From NCBI GenBank assembly GCA_030704615.1, contig CM060732.1:78661053-78725052 (forward strand): a stretch of DNA of 64,000 nucleotides, given 5' to 3'. The notes under the pieces are model-generated. The model was not told the DNA's origin. It saw only the letters and a program-made list of their open reading frames with translations, and searched no databases. Position numbers and translations under genes: made by a program. Below are positions 10,608 to 22,236 of this stretch, piece by piece (positions within the stretch are counted from its first letter, which is position 1; each line of letters begins with the position of its first letter). This DNA comes from Takakia lepidozioides. Its lineage: Eukaryota > Streptophyta > Takakiopsida > Takakiales > Takakiaceae.

Positions 10608-12934
10608 AACCACTGATATCTCAAGTGACCATGACTGGCCGGAGTGAAGGAGAGATTTCCTGAGTTAGCTAGGGCCGTTCCTGAGTGCGATCATTTGTGG
10701 AGCTTGTACTGTGATGTTATCCAACATTTTCAACGGCTTGTTGGACTGCTTGAGAGGGTGGTTGCCACATAGAGAGAGTGAAGGTCGTTGTAGAAGGAAG
10801 TCTGGTAACTTCAGCCATGGATCTGATCATCATGATGTCAATTTCACTGTACATATAAAGATACCAACGATCTATGTCTGCAGCAAGGCGGCTACCTCTG
10901 TGTCTCCTGGACGATGTGAGGAGCCACAGTACGCAATCTGCCCTCAGCTCATATGAATTGTTTGTCGCAGACTGTACATACTTACAATCAATACAATCTA
11001 TGCAAAATGTCAGCTATGTTTTTGAAGTGTACATGTGCGATTTGAGCACCAATATAAAATCTAAATGTTAGAGCGTCACTTCGGCAAAATTTTAGCTGAA
11101 TTTTGATACCATTTCTCACTTTCGTTTAGTCGAGTTGGTCCAGGTACACCCACAGTACCTGCAAACGTAAGTAACACCAAGTTCATAAATTTCGTAGTTG
11201 TTCCTTGACCCTTCAACTGCACAGCACCTCACACGAAGATTTTGGTTTGAAAATAGCTGGGGAAATGGAACCGATCCATGTGTAACCTCCTTAGTTTCAG
11301 CTCGATTCTTGAAAGCACCATCATCCGCTGAAGAGCATTTGAAATACAGGTTGAGATAGGAAGGTGTCTGATTCATATAGATCGTCCAAGCAATGGAAAC
11401 GATTGATCCCAAGTACGGGTTTTCCCTCGGAAGAAAATGGGACTCCATGGTTATAACACCGCTTCGGACGAGGAGCTGCAAGGTGCCCTCCCACTGCTCC
11501 TAGCAAACAAATGAGGCGTACAAGGCGACAAGAACCAAAATAATGTGCCCAACGTATTATCCCATATCGATTGCCCACATTTCAGCGACCATTCGGGTAT
11601 AAGAGCGTTTGAGTCCCAGGTGAGGTATTCAAGGCCGTGCGCTCAGTGCAGAGCGAACTATTCTTTCGCCTTTTACTAAAGAATACCGTGCACAGGGTGC
11701 AATAAGCGGCATATCAAAGTTTTTGGGCTGCTCCAAACGGGGCCCTCTCAAATTCTACCAATTTGGATGTCTTCGGAACGCCCTTCAGAAGAGGAGTACA
11801 ATGCATGTACCTTATGCCGTCGTGATTCATAAAGATCTTCCATTGCAGTTAGTCTGTCATCAAGACTTTTGCTATTGATAGAGAACTGGGACTACGGATC
11901 ATTCCATGCCTTGGACGATATATATGAATGGCAGGTCCTTGTCTCAGAACCCCATATTTGCAGGATCTTCCATTCTCAACCTCACTTTCAGTGTACTTCA
12001 GGGCTAAGCATGGACTAGTGCAACTTTGGATCCCTTGAAGTGAGATGACCACCTCGTCCAGAAGAATGGAGCATCTTTCAAAAGAATTTGTTGTAGTGCA
12101 CACAGGAGCAGAGATGTTCAACATTCGACTGAAGATGCAAATCTGGACAAGAACAGCTTATTACTCTCGTGTCTATGATAATAACTGCCTTGTGTAAGAG
12201 TAGATCTCGTTCTCAGAGCAGAGGGTCTCAATGTATCTATCATACATAGTGGACATCCAGACACAAAGAGATACTAACTAACTAAGGAGGGAATTGAACA
12301 CCTCTTAATAGTCTACGGTCTTTGAGGATTGCCCTCAACCCACCGTCCATTGAAGAGGCTAGCCATTTAGGCTTCCATTGACTTCAGGGGAAATACAAAA
12401 CGCTCACGTTATCTCGATTTTTTCCGTTTACAGTCGGGTTTGAAATCTTGGTCCACTTCAAAACTTGCTCCACAAAAGAAAACAAATTGCTGGCGGATAT
12501 GGATGAGATGCTAGATTGCATACTGGTACACTACGTGTCATTGATCCAGGAGGCCCATGTGGCTGTAGACACTTGTCATATGCCCAGTAGCGCACTTCGG
12601 TCGCGCTGGTCAGGGCCTTACAGGTGCCCTGCATGTGTCTACCAGACACAATTGTGGATCGAGATTTGCTTATATAGTTCTGGGGATTGAACGCTTGTCA
12701 ATACTTGAGCTTCTCTTACCTTCAAAGGCAACTTGGTGGTGTGGAGTGCGGACTCAATCTAATCATCGTCCTTTGCTTTCAGTGCAGGACTTCTTTCTCA
12801 AGGCAATTAGTTCCCTTTTATCGGACATCGTTTCTCCTTGAGGCTGCTTGAGCAACTGTCTGCAAGTATAGTGTCAGTGCTTATACCAGTTTGTTGAATT
12901 CAATTTGGAGAGCTCGGCAGAGACGACAAGCGAG
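10608..12934. other. Intergenic region between dehydrin-like genes 2 and 3
   Basis: About 2.3 kb without a supported gene on either strand. Short frames near 11.1-11.6 and 11.85-12.1 kb show no domain, repeat or composition signal. An ACGTG core (CTACGTGTCA) near 12,530 could be a single ABRE-like site for the gene at 12935. Confidence 0.5.
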
Positions 12935-14729
12935 ATGGCACAGACAGCTGGAGTTGCACCTACAGGCGGCTACCAGAGCCAGAGCGGCAACGTCTACAGC
13001 GGTAATCAGAGCAGAGCCTATGATCAGGCCCCAACTGGGTTTGGCGCAGGAAGTCAAGATCGCAACCAGGTCGGAGCTGGCTTAGGAGGTGCGCCTACCG
13101 ATGCTGGTGCTCCTGCGAATACTCCATACAACCGCAAGGGACATCATCAGTGTGGTCCTGATACCAAATCTACAGATGCTGGTTATGGCCAGGCACAACC
13201 TGGGTACGAGCATTTTGGATGTGGACCGAACCACAACACAGCGTTCGTGTCTTCCCCAGAACCAGTGTCGCCTGCCCGGTTTCATCAACCTGGTTCGGGA
13301 GTAGACGCAAGCACAAAGCCTTTCCCGGTCCCTGTTCCTCCTCCTGGTGCTGTTTCCGGTAGCACCCCTGTTACGGGAAGTGGGTACAACGACCAACCGA
13401 GCAGTGGAAATGCTGGATATGGAGGCCAAGGCTTGGATCAACAAACTACATTCGATGGAGGTGCTGTCTCCGGTAACACCCCTGTTACGGGAAGTGGATA
13501 CAACGACCAACCCAGTAGTGGAAATGCCGAATATGGAGGCCAAGGCTTGGATCAACAAACCCCAATCAGCGGAGGTGTTGCACAGACCGGCGCCGGTGGA
13601 TATGATGCTGACTTCTCCAGCACAATTGACAATTCAGCTGCCTCTGATGAGACCACGACAGGTTACAATCAGCCTCAGCAAACTCGTGACAATCCAAGTG
13701 GAGTTGGGCCTATTGACCCTTCCACTGCAGAACAAACTCAGTTTGGCGCAGACCAAAGTGGGTACAGTGCCGATCAGGGAGTTGTCGACCAGCGTCAGCA
13801 AGTTGGGCCAACAGACACAGATTACAATACCACTGGGGCGGCCAACGGGCAAACCCAGAATACGACAAGCTATGATCCCACAGAGCAGCAAACTCAGGGT
13901 GGTAATCCCACTGCACAGCAAACTCAGTTTGGCGCAGACCAAAGTGGGTACAGTGCCGATCAGGAAGGCGGCGACCAAAGTCTGCAGACTGGGCCAACAG
14001 ACTTAGATTACAATACCACTGCGACCGGCAGTGGGCAAGCCCAGAATATCCATGGAAATGACGGTCCTTCAAACATGCGGCAGGATGATCTAACTCAGGG
14101 GGTTTCACCCGCACAAACTGGCACTGCTGGGTATGAACAGACAGGCACTGCACATCAATCACAGCCTGAACCTGATTCGAAACTCGACGCAACGAAATAT
14201 GATGCTACCTCTGGATCTCCTGCTGGAGGTGGAGCTGCATTTGCTGCCCCTGGCAATGACTACACACCAGCACCCACAGGTTACACAGGCACTGCAAGTA
14301 AATATCCCAGCTCTCTCTCTGCCTCCTTTTATGCTAGTAAATTCTGCTGTGTGGGAAACAACGATAGACTACTTATAATTGATCAGTAGTACTATATGTT
14401 CTCATTTTGCAAGCCTCACTTCTTACCGCAAACCGTTAAAGCTTCTCAAAAGTTCCAAGGTCCATTCCAAAGTTGCAAAGATGTTTGAAGATGCAATTAG
14501 CTGCAGAGAAACGTTCTATATATCCATCCAAGTACTAACATTGTCACAAACAATGATTACAGATGAGGAGTCGCCTGCGACAATTGATAATGCCACTGCT
14601 GCAGACACAACCACATCTCCAAATAGCGATGATGCCACTGCTCAAGACACAACCACCCCTCCAAGGAAAGGTCTGATCTCCAAATTCATGGAGAAGCTGA
14701 CACCGAGTAGCGTAAAGCAATCCTCTTGA
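12935..14729 (+). CDS. Dehydrin-like repeat protein 3, two exons
   Basis: Exon 1 runs 12935-14297 and exon 2 runs 14563-14729. The 265-nt intron 14298-14562 starts GTAAAT after GCAA and ends TTACAG, in phase 1, so the two frames join without a stop and give about 509 residues. The protein is Gln/Gly/Thr/Tyr-rich and disordered-looking. Exon 1 holds a 114-bp tandem duplication (13346-13459 and 13460-13573; TPVTGSGYNDQPSSGNA in each) and a second repeat spaced 186 nt (QTQFGADQSGYSADQ at about 13733 and 13919). Exon 2 ends with one K-segment-like helix (KGLISKFMEKLTPSSV). Without the intron, exon 1 would read to a stop at 14389 and lack this helix. It is the largest and most divergent member of the cluster. 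The splice sites are inferred from sequence only. Confidence 0.72.
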
Positions 14730-15040
14730 AGTCTAAATAACTGTGTAGGAGGTTTGTTGCCTACAGAACGATAGAGATGGGTAGAATGCTATAAAGACAG
14801 CCATATCCTCACAAATGCTCCATAGACTCTGCAGGAATTCATAGAGGACACTAGAGGACATTGTACAGTAGTGGTCAGCACAACCTTTCGACGACGACCC
14901 TATCCTTCGGAGATTTACTTTTCCTCAGGTTATATGGGTTAGTCGACAACTTTGATGCATGTTCATATGATGTGAAGTTGTTTTTGGGAACTTCACATCA
15001 TATGCACGTTCACCCATTGTACATGTTGTAAATAAAGTCT
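14730..15040 (+). promoter_or_regulatory. 3' UTR hairpin and polyadenylation signal of dehydrin-like gene 3
   Basis: A perfect 16-bp inverted repeat (CATATGATGTGAAGTT at 14964-14979 and its complement at 14989-15004, 9-nt loop) lies about 235 bp past the stop codon. AATAAA follows at 15031-15036. The spacing fits a 3' UTR ending just after 15040. The hairpin could affect mRNA stability or mark a very small palindromic insertion. Confidence 0.5.
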
Positions 15041-16366
15041 TACAGGGTTTCATCAAATGAAGCTTTCAGTCACATATGCGATAGAGTAAGATCTTTGTAT
15101 AATTCCATAATGAATAAGGTACATTCACTCTACCTACAACGCTCAACGTTCAGCTGCCCAATGTCATCTGTCAACGACCCAACTTTGAACCTTACTCTCC
15201 CATACCGATTATTCGACTTTCTTGGCCAAAGTGGTACCTTATTGCATTAAAGTTGAAACAGATGAAAGCCATTGCAAACCACATCCTCTAGGAACTAAAT
15301 CATCCTTAAATGTATGATCATAAGCCAATATACCAATGTTGGACTGGTATATAGGGTCTGGCCTGGTATAACCAGGGTATCAACCAAGGTGTTGAATAAC
15401 CAACCCGGCTGGTATTGGCTTTTGTAATACTATGGTTAATAACCGACCCGGTTGGTATTGCCAAGGCAATACTCGGACGCATATATGTATTATGGGCAAC
15501 AAGGACTATACCATGGTATGAATAGGAAATTGGCTGGGTGCACAATATGGCAGGGTTCGTGTAAGAGGGTGCACATGTAGGTGAGGGCATGTCCAGCCCC
15601 AAGGGTCCGCCACTATGCTTCATTTCTTAACACATGTAGGGCGGGCCTGCAGCTATTCTATATTTTTTTTAGCACATCTAGGGTGTCTTATGTGGTTGCA
15701 ATTAGTCTTCTTTTAACTAAGCTTGCTTCAATTTGGATACTAAGATCTGCAACGTTGTTATTATGTAATGCAAAGACTGAATTTGCAACATAATATTAAT
15801 GTCTTTGTGAAATTAACTGAAATCTTCTAAAATCAATACATATTAATGATTTAGTGGTTATTTTAGTTTTTATTATTTATACCCCGGTTGATAACTGGCT
15901 GGTATTAGATTGGAATACCCATCCCATTGATACCCATCCGCAAATCGAAAATCATACTACCATTGAGAACCGGCGGGTACTAAAATTAAGATAATCTTTC
16001 AATACTATGGAAGTGGCTGTAAAAACCAGATTCTGCACTCGGGGGTTTGTTCCGCTCCTCTGTGGGATTGTGCTGACAAAGTTTGCATGTGAGGAAGGGA
16101 TATCTTCTTTTGAGGATGTTACATCTCACGCATCAACTCTTAGTTCATCCAGGCACACTGCATCCATCCACCTCAGGCATTGCGTACACCAGAGATTAAC
16201 ACCAAAAATGTATACCCGCCGCTTAGGTTTGCAACCGATCCTTTTTATAATCCATGGCCTTAGATTACATCACCACCGGATGGCACATCCTGATTGGTCC
16301 GCTAGATTACTACCAGATGCTCATCCAGATAGGATGACACATAAGCTAATTTAGAGATAGGGTAGC
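15041..16366. other. Intergenic stretch with short imperfect repeats
   Basis: No supported gene. Between about 15,340 and 15,480 and again near 15,885-15,985, variants of a GGTTGGTATTGG / AACCGGC(T)GGTA motif recur in both orientations. This suggests a degenerate low-copy repeat, not coding sequence. Confidence 0.35.
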
Positions 16367-16812
16367 TGTTAACATAAGACGATCCTTAGTTTATAAATAG
16401 ATCCGTCAACCTGTCTTCATCCCTATCTTTTCATAACGGTCATTCATCCACGTTTATCATCTCCGTTCATCCAGTGTCCAATAATAAGGTAGGTGGGAAT
16501 CTAGTCTTTACATATGTAAAACCTCCTGGCGCACAGAGGAGCGAGCTCCAGCAAAACACAATGCTCTCAAGAGAGTAGTGCTGCTCAAAATAGCACTGAG
16601 ATGGAATGAAAAACCCTCGACAAGGAAACCTTGCTCTGCAAAGTGAGCGAAGGACAAAACCTTGCCGGGAAAAAACCCCACCTCATGGTGTGTGCGATTT
16701 CAGATCTACAAAGGAACAGTGAGAGTAACCCAAAGGCGAAAGTCCAATCTAATAAAAAAACAATGTCACTAGAAAAGAGTAGGACTAGTCAGCTATGGTA
16801 TCCGAGTCAAGA
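16367..16812 (+). mobile_element. Possible retrotransposon LTR followed by a primer-binding site
   Basis: TGTTAACATAAGACG at 16367 resembles an LTR start. A TATA box (TTTATAAATAG) follows at about 16,391, and the stretch can end at the CA at 16790-16791. Five bases later, TGGTATCCGAG (16796-16806) resembles the plant initiator-tRNA-Met primer-binding site TGGTATCAGAGC. Together this looks like a 5' LTR of about 425 bp plus PBS of a plus-strand LTR element. No gag could be read downstream before gypsy element 2 (minus strand) begins, so it would be a truncated copy. Confidence 0.4.
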
Positions 16813-17042
16813 TGAACACGCTTCCTCGTGGTCAATACCACATGGCGATTTTCGACGTTGATGCAGGTTAAGTCAAACTGCAGCTTAGAAGGGACGAATT
16901 GAGAAACATGAACAGTCCCTGCAATCTCCGCTGTACAAGAAGCTGGGCCACGTAGCAAAAAACATGAGGGCATCTAAGAAAGAATGGGAAGTATCATATC
17001 TGGAAGAAGACCTCTGTAACAGGGCAGTACTTTATGAACCCT

Positions 17043-18430
17043 CTAACCAACAGCAAAGGAGAGTAGATCCCACTCAGACATGAGATCAGGGGGAGTGGAA
17101 GGAACAATGGAAAATAGGGCCAACAGATCTGGACCATCAAAGCCAGAGGAAGGCATAGGGGAAACAGCAGTGGGCAAGCACTTAGCGAGATCATCCAAAG
17201 AAGCATAAGGAGTAGGAGACTTAGGCTCGCTGCGTGTAAGAGCATCAGCATTGCTGTTGGCCTTGCCCTTCTTGTATTGAATATCATATACATCTGAAGA
17301 GTTAAAGACTAGCAAGCCAGACGACCTGAGAGCTCATGAGGGGTCTTGAGAGCCTTTAAAGGCAGATGATCAGTCTGAACAACAAAGGGACACCCGTGTA
17401 GATATTGCCTGAAATGTTTCACCCCAAAGATGACGGCAAGTCCTTCTTTATTAGTAATGTTGTAATTCTTTTCATGTTTGTCAAGCATGCGTGAGGCATA
17501 GGCCACCACATGTTCCCTACCATCTTTCTTTTGACACAGAATAGCTGAAACAGCCAGGTCAGAGGCATCAGTCTGAATGATAAATTGCAGCGAGAAATCA
17601 GGAAAGACTAGAATGGGTGCACTAGTGAGAGCAATTTTTAGTTGCTCGAAAGCAGTGGTTTGAGACCGCCCCCAATGAAAACGAACATCTTTGCATAGTA
17701 ACTGATTAAGCGTAGCGGCAATGTGAGCAAAGTGTTTAATGAAACGACGGTAGTAAGAGGCTAACCCAAGAAAGGCACGGACACAATTTTTGTCACGTGG
17801 AGTGGGATACTCCCACACGGCTTGGATCTTGGCTGGATCAGGGCTGATGCCTCTGCAGAGAAAAGGTGCCCAAGAAAATGAAGCTCCGTCATGCTCCGTC
17901 ACATTTTTTTGCTTTCACTTTCAAGCTAGCTCCTCTAAGCGTGCAGAGTACCCGCTTCAGATCTAGCATGTGAGAATCAAAGTCAGCCGAGTAAACATTG
18001 ATGTATCTACATACACCAATGCACATTCCCAACGTAAGTTTCCTAGAACCACATCCATGAGACATGAAAGGTGGCAGTGGCATTACATAATCCAAAAGGC
18101 ATGGTTTTGAACTGAAAGAGACTCATCTTACAGGTGAACGCAGTCTTCTCTTTGGCTGAGTCAGTGCGAGGGACCTGCCAAAAGCCCGCAGCAAGATCTA
18201 AAGAAGAGAACAGAGTGGCGCCATTGAGTCGATCCAGGGTATCATTCATACGAGGCAAGGGATACACATCCATTTTGGTCGGGGCATTGAGATGTCTGAA
18301 ATCCACAGAGAAACATGTGGTGCCATCCTTCTTGGCAACCAATACGATAGGACTGGCCCAAGGGGAAATAAAGGGCTTGATTACCCCTGCACCAAGCATC
18401 TTAGTCAGTTCAGCCTGCATAATCTCTCTT
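17043..18430 (-). pseudogene. gypsy-2 reverse transcriptase and RNase H
   Basis: RT motifs are clear at 18420-18060: GAGVIKPFISPWASPIVLVAKKDG, FSVDFRHLNAPT, YPLPRMNDTLDRL, FSSLDLAAGFWQV and MPFGLCNATATF. The catalytic Y-V-D-D box near 18,010 is disrupted: YVD is followed by a small deletion and a frame change into INVYSADFDSHM. The connection and RNase H domains continue at 17902-17309 (ISPDPAKIQAVWEYPTP, FLGLASYYRRFIKHFA) with catalytic positions in QTDASDLA, NKEGLAV and QTDHLPLKAL, and finish at NADALTRSEP (about 17,245). Integrase is missing. Confidence 0.9.
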
Positions 18431-18600
18431 TCTTTGACGCTTTCCCTATAGGCATACTGCTTGACAGGGCTATCCTAAGTAACAATGTCATGCTTAAGAA
18501 CGTCAGTGCGACCCAAGTCATGAGAACCAGCACTGAAGACATCAAGATTGTCACGGATAACATGGTAAAGACGAGTCCTCTCATTCTCAGTGAGACTAGA
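18430..18600 (-). pseudogene. gypsy-2 linker between dUTPase-like segment and RT
   Basis: The frame 18969-18475 continues into a segment (DQVLGEIRMGSSLTENERTRLYHVIRDNLDVFSAG) that matches the conserved region just upstream of RT in Ty3/gypsy elements, where an L...LL..y.dvFa pattern precedes the H-x-I box; here HDIVT occupies that place. A stop at 18475-18477 and a small frame change separate it from RT. Confidence 0.7.
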
Positions 18601-19151
18601 GCCCATTCTAATCTCACCTAAGACCTGATCAAGATGAGCAGATTGCACAGGAATGAGGGGGCTTACCTTTGGTCTAGCCACAGATTGGGCCAACAGAGCC
18701 ACGTGATCTACAGGGTCATCAGACAGGCCAATGTCAACAAAACTCAAAGCATCTTGGACGTCTCCTAATTCTGTTAAAGAGGTGGCAGTAAGGCGTGCCA
18801 AGACCCGACCCTTACATATGGTGATAGATATGCGCTCAGGATTAGCAACCAAAAGTCTGAGCTCTCCTCTGAAACCCCTGTCCATAACCCCGGATGCAAT
18901 CAAATAAATGTTTGGAAAGCATGAGGCGCTTCCATCCTTCAACCTCAAGATAATGACCTTTGTGGACAAAGAAATGTTAAACCTAGGGAAACAATCCTTT
19001 GGGAAGAGGCAGGAATGACAAAATCAGTGGGGTTGCAAAGAAGAGTGGTGTTACCTGGAATGGGAATGGGAGGGCCACTCTTCTTACCAGGCAGAGGTGG
19101 CTGCCACTGATATAAAGTGGAAGGAGCAGTCTTGGTGAAGTTAAAGTATTT
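18600..19151 (-). pseudogene. gypsy-2 dUTPase-like segment between protease and RT
   Basis: Two frames (19163-18945 and 18969-18475) together carry a pattern like trimeric dUTPases. PTDFVIPASSQRIVSLGL resembles the strand after motif 1. SGVMDRGFRGELRLLVANPE matches motif 3 (GVIDxxYRGE). The segment ITICKGRVLARL matches motif 4 (KGDRIAQL). Motif 1 proper and the C-terminal motif 5 are not recognisable, and a frameshift lies near 18,960. dUTPases remove dUTP and are known as extra domains in some retroelements and retroviruses. The placement 5' of RT supports an acquired module. It is certainly inactive here, and the assignment rests on motif resemblance. Confidence 0.6.
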
Positions 19152-19964
19152 CACTAGAAGCATTCGTGTCGTTTCCGAATCGACTGCACGTCCAAAACCA
19201 CTGAGGGAACAACTTTGAGATGTTTGTTACTACTGCACAGTCGTAACGGATAAATTCACATTTCTACTGGCGGATAGAAGTTGCATCAATGACTCCGCAG
19301 TCGGCACAATATTCGCGGCGATTTAATTCAATTACGTAATTTTTTATTTTTTTTAAAACAACAATTACAAGTGGTTTTAAGCACTAGAGAATGACTCTTA
19401 ACAACTAGGCATTCATTGCACACCCTATTCAAAAATGGAATTTTTATAAGTGCTCCACATGGCTCATGATGTGGAATATTTTAATGTATTTTAGGGCTTG
19501 TGTGGCTCGTAGAGATTGTTCTAATCGTCGGATGTAAAATGATCTAAGGGTGGAAGAGTAACTTTGTCCTTTGCCTGAATTTGTCCAAGTGTTGGGAGAG
19601 GGATGGAGGCTTGAGAGAGAGACGAACAAGTGATGCGAGAAGGACGAAGACCAAATCGAGGTCCATGTCCTGTTGTTGCAAGCGTTTATGGCGTCAAGGG
19701 CGCATTATGTGCAAATGTGGGCTCTTGGCTCCCCTTTGTACCATGATTTGGTATTCTTCCTGATGATCACAAGGTTCTTGGGGGAATCAGCTTGGTCTTA
19801 GCAACCCATATTTTAATCTCTGCCCGCTCAGCTGCACCGTGGTGGTTCTTACGAACCAATCCCACATTATCTGACTAGAGATACAAGCAGCACGCACAAG
19901 AGGTCTTCTTGGGTTCATGGTCAGTCTAATCCGCAATGGGTCATGACACAAGGTAGAGGACAAT

Positions 19965-20862
19965 GTGGTGAGGGCACCTTCTTCTTCGAGCTATTTCAGC
20001 CTATTTTGCCGAGATGTAGTGTCGTGGAGTGCGATGCTTGCAGGGTATGCAAAGCAGGGACGTGGGATGGAGGCTTTGGAGACCTATGAAGTTGCGAAGG
20101 GAGAGTTTGATAACATGGCTGAACAAGATGTTGTCTCAAGGAACACGCTGAATCTCGCAAGATATGGCCAGCATGTGTGCGGGATGAGGGCATTGGAGAC
20201 ATATGAGCAAATGTTGAGAAGAGGTGCAGCCTGACCGGGTTACGTTCATTTGTGTTTGCAATGCATGTGCAAACCTGGCAGCCCTAGAGACTTGGTAAAG
20301 GGCAAAGAGGTCCATCGTGACATTGTCAAAGCTGGAACTGTACCAGATGTAACAATACCTCGTCGACATGTATGCCAAACGTGGGAGCATTCCCTTGTGG
20401 ACAAGGAGTGTTTAACAATATGGCTGAGCAAAATGTGGTGTGGTGGAACGTGATGATCGCAGGACATGCACAACATGGGCGGGGATTGCGGGTTTTGGAG
20501 ACCTATGAGCAAATGATGTGGGTCTAGGGGGTGAAGCCCGAGCACATTACGTTTGTTTGTGTTTGTAGTGCATGTGCGAGCCTGTTGGAGAAGGGCAAAG
20601 AGGTCCATGGTTGCATCGTCAAAGCTGGAATTGTGGTAGATGTCATTCTGAACATGAATACCCTTCTAGATAGGGAGTGTTCAACAACATGGCTGAGCGA
20701 AATGTGGTGTCGTGGAAAGTGATGATCGCAGGACATGCACAACAAGGGCGGGGATTGCAGGTTTTGGAGACCTATGAGCAGTTGATGTGGGAGGGGGTGA
20801 AGTCCAACCACATTACGTTCAGAGAGTTCAAATGCCTCTCCACCATGACCTTGCTTAGCTAA
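19965..20862 (+). pseudogene. PPR (pentatricopeptide repeat) gene fragment inside the CACTA element
   Basis: The translation shows PLS-type PPR pieces: DVVSWSAMLAGYAKQGRGMEALETYE (split here over about 20,020-20,100), then GKEVHRDIVKAGTVPDV, then a second and third round (MIAGHAQQGRGLQVLETYEQ; EKGKEVHGCIVKAGIVVDV). Each round is broken by stops or indels (20,234; 20,454; 20,526). Such PPR proteins act in organelle RNA editing and processing. No intact gene is present and no DYW or E domain is seen. The fragment lies wholly between the CACTA ends. Confidence 0.75.
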
Positions 20863-21331
20863 CCATGCCTTGCTGATGTTGTTGTCTTGCACTTGAGCTG
20901 TTTTTGGACACTGGCTGGAACATCCACAAGGCGGCTTTGCTCGAGAGAGAAATCAGCTTGAATGCAGGGGCAGATTTTGAGATCACAATCGCCACTCAGA
21001 ACGTTGTTCTTTGCACCGGCATGGCATGTCAGCATGCATATCAGCCCAAACTCATTACTCCGTGAGCCTTCCACTGCCGGAGTGTGCCTATTCAAGCCAG
21101 ATCTTCGAAACGCAGGGATGGAACGGGGTTTTGAAACCAGCATTGCCTAATTGGATACCCAATTCAGCTCCGCATCCTGGTCCATTAATCTGCTGCACAT
21201 TGTGAAGTTTTCTGCCCGTTCACCGCAAGTTGAATAAGGAGTATTCTTAAAACACGGGTACTCATAATCTGAAAATGGCTCCAGCTTATGTTGCTTGAGT
21301 GCGAATATGAGTGTTGGTTGGCTTGGCAGCT

Positions 21332-22236
21332 TTACATCTGGTCCATCCCACTCGATATGATGAGCAGGTTCAGCTTGACTTCTCTCACACAAAAGAGGTT
21401 GGTTGTCTTGGGTCTTGGCAGGGTTTCCCACAACCGCCTTTCCTTTTCAGACTGCCAGTCATCAGCCTCGTTCTCCAATGCTTCACTTTCTTCCCAAGTG
21501 AAGTGCTCTCCTCTTTTATGCTTCAACGTCCCTGCAGGTGTCTTTTCCTTCATCTCCCGTGGTGCTTTCGAATGAATGAGCACTGATTTACATCTATTGG
21601 CAACACTTACGATGTCCCTTTCCTTGCATGCCACTGCAGGCCCGCATTGACTTTCTTGGCAGGGAAGTCTCCTCCTTCTCCCTCATTTTCTAGCTCTGTT
21701 GGTGCCCCACTCACCATGCTATCAGGGCTGCACTTATTTTGTGGTGTTGCGCCAGCCAAGGGCAATCTTTCACTGGTCCGATTGTTGGCAATAGCTGATT
21801 GGAGTCTTCTTGGCAGAGTCTCCCACGAGCTCCCATCAATTTCAGGCATCAGGTTTTCTACCCTGCCCTTCCACTTTTCATAAGCGAGGTGCCTGTCTTC
21901 CTCCCTTTCACTCTTCAGCGTCTCAGGCAGATTTTTCTTCATGCGATTGCTGCTCCCATACTTCCAGTCCTTGTTTAATTTTCTCCAGCCATCACCCTCA
22001 GATTTGACAAGGTATTGCTGCCCTTCCTTGTGTCTTTCCTCACTCCCAGCTGCTGGTTTTATCCCAGATTCACCTCTCATCCTTGCCTGGGGTTTTGCTT
22101 GCCAAACAGCCCTTGTGTGGGGAACTTCAACGAAAGGCAACATCTCATTCTCAGCTCCTGTCTTTGTACCTCTTTGCAGCAGTCCAGCCTCGGGTGCCTC
22201 ACTTTCTGATTGCTGGGTTGCATTCTTCGCCGCCAA
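21332..22236 (-). other. Unassigned hydrophilic open frames inside the CACTA element
   Basis: A 209-codon open frame (22236-21607) is followed by an overlapping frame (21634-21332). The product is rich in Glu, Lys, Arg and Ser with no membrane segment, for example RKLNKDWKYGSSNRMKKNLPE and KWKGRVENLMPEIDGSSWE. Two similar stretches, DGSSWETLPRR and SEKERRLWETLPRPK, suggest an internal duplication. I do not recognise the family. It may be captured host exons or part of the element's own coding region; plus-strand frames over the same bases look like shadows. Confidence 0.35.

Noticed and set aside
9732-10613. Long minus-strand open frame of 293 codons opposite dehydrin-like gene 2
   Set aside because: It is the mirror of a Gly/Thr-rich, repeat-containing gene; Ser/Arg/Cys-rich translation with no motif. 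The plus strand has K-segments and a good start.
13082-14192. Several open frames on both strands overlapping dehydrin-like gene 3
   Set aside because: They exist because the gene consists of repeats with few stops in other frames; no domain content.
16785-17293. Minus-strand frames near the 3' border of gypsy-2 as integrase
   Set aside because: No HHCC or DDE motif could be found; only the end of RNase H and unrelated sequence.
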